Source of the DNA: Haliea alexandrii
GTDB taxonomy: Bacteria; Pseudomonadota; Gammaproteobacteria; Pseudomonadales; Halieaceae
NCBI RefSeq assembly: GCF_003719295.1
Contig: NZ_RFLW01000003.1
Span: 471,096-535,095, forward strand
DNA: 64,000 nucleotides
Direction: 5' to 3'
Shown here: piece after piece, positions 63,988-64,000 of the stretch
Numbering within the stretch: position 1 is the stretch's first letter
Layout: every line of letters starts with the position of its first letter
The notes under the pieces: generated by a model
What the model was told of the DNA's origin: nothing
Database searches by the model: none
What the model saw: the letters and a program-made list of their open reading frames with translations, nothing else
Made by a program: the position numbers and the translations under genes

Positions 63988-64000
63988 AAAGCCTGGCGAT
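63988..64000 (-). rRNA. rrf: 5S rRNA 3' end (partial)
   Basis: Reading the minus strand from the right edge, the bases ATCGCCAGGCTTT match the usual 3' end of gammaproteobacterial 5S rRNA (…GTCATCGCCAGGCTT), followed at once by a strong terminator. Only about 13 bases are inside the window. The remainder, with 23S and 16S rRNA, would lie to the right. Confidence 0.55.

Overview
The window is GC-rich chromosomal DNA of a gammaproteobacterium, most likely a marine Halieaceae-type organism (OM60/NOR5 clade). I infer this from the housekeeping gene order, an rsx operon, a PEP-CTERM protein and an acyl-CoA/TonB-receptor catabolic cluster. The affiliation has not been checked by any search. There is no integrase, transposase, phage gene or CRISPR array, so most of the window is core genome.

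Layout. 1-7262 (minus): a type II secretion operon, gspC-D-E-F-G-H-I, running off the left edge. Its promoter region holds four tandem 11-nt PHO-box half-sites, so secretion here is probably switched on by phosphate starvation. 7459-16154: cysK, an N-acetyltransferase with a quinone oxidoreductase, a DEAD-box helicase, a secreted S9 peptidase, oligopeptidase A and a divergent QueD/PTPS-like protein. 16344-17835: an SDR and a queuosine-precursor-type transporter, divergent from the PTPS-like gene. 18016-21348: a complete phosphorelay of OmpR-type regulator, HPt protein and cytosolic hybrid kinase. 21533-28676: amino-acid catabolism, with leucine dehydrogenase and a giant indolepyruvate oxidoreductase-type fusion divergent from an Lrp-family regulator, then a methionine aminotransferase/omega-amidase pair.

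28714-38524: an OmpA-like protein, hda, a PerM-type permease, DUF2066, purM-purN-DUF3108, dcd, mrp and metG. 38617-43926: the six-gene rsxABCDGE electron-transport operon, tightly coupled. 43930-47734: a hypothetical gene, rimI, a cryptic DNA polymerase III psi candidate, a family 2 glycosyltransferase and an unusual Nramp-like transporter. 48020-52289: an Ig-like surface lipoprotein, a pectin-acetylesterase-like lipoprotein and a Prx5-type peroxiredoxin. 52406-60587: a catabolic island with a TonB receptor, two TetR regulators, two acyl-CoA dehydrogenases and an acyl-CoA synthetase, built around a nested palindromic operator. 60657-62273: a PQQ-sugar-dehydrogenase/cytochrome c fusion. 62593-63869: a frameshifted PEP-CTERM gene behind a sigma-54-type promoter.

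The last bases look like the 3' end of a 5S rRNA on the minus strand with its terminator. A diverged copy of that tail lies upstream of the PEP-CTERM gene, which is therefore bracketed by two rRNA-operon-end-like sequences.

The most notable signals are non-coding: the PHO boxes before the secretion operon, the sigma-54 element before the PEP-CTERM gene, the 13-bp inverted repeat shared by the start regions of the glycosyltransferase and Nramp genes, and the operators at 26247-26267 and 57095-57134. I found no wholly new multi-gene system that I can defend. The best candidates for new biology are the PTPS-like/SDR/transporter cluster and the phosphate-linked secretion operon.
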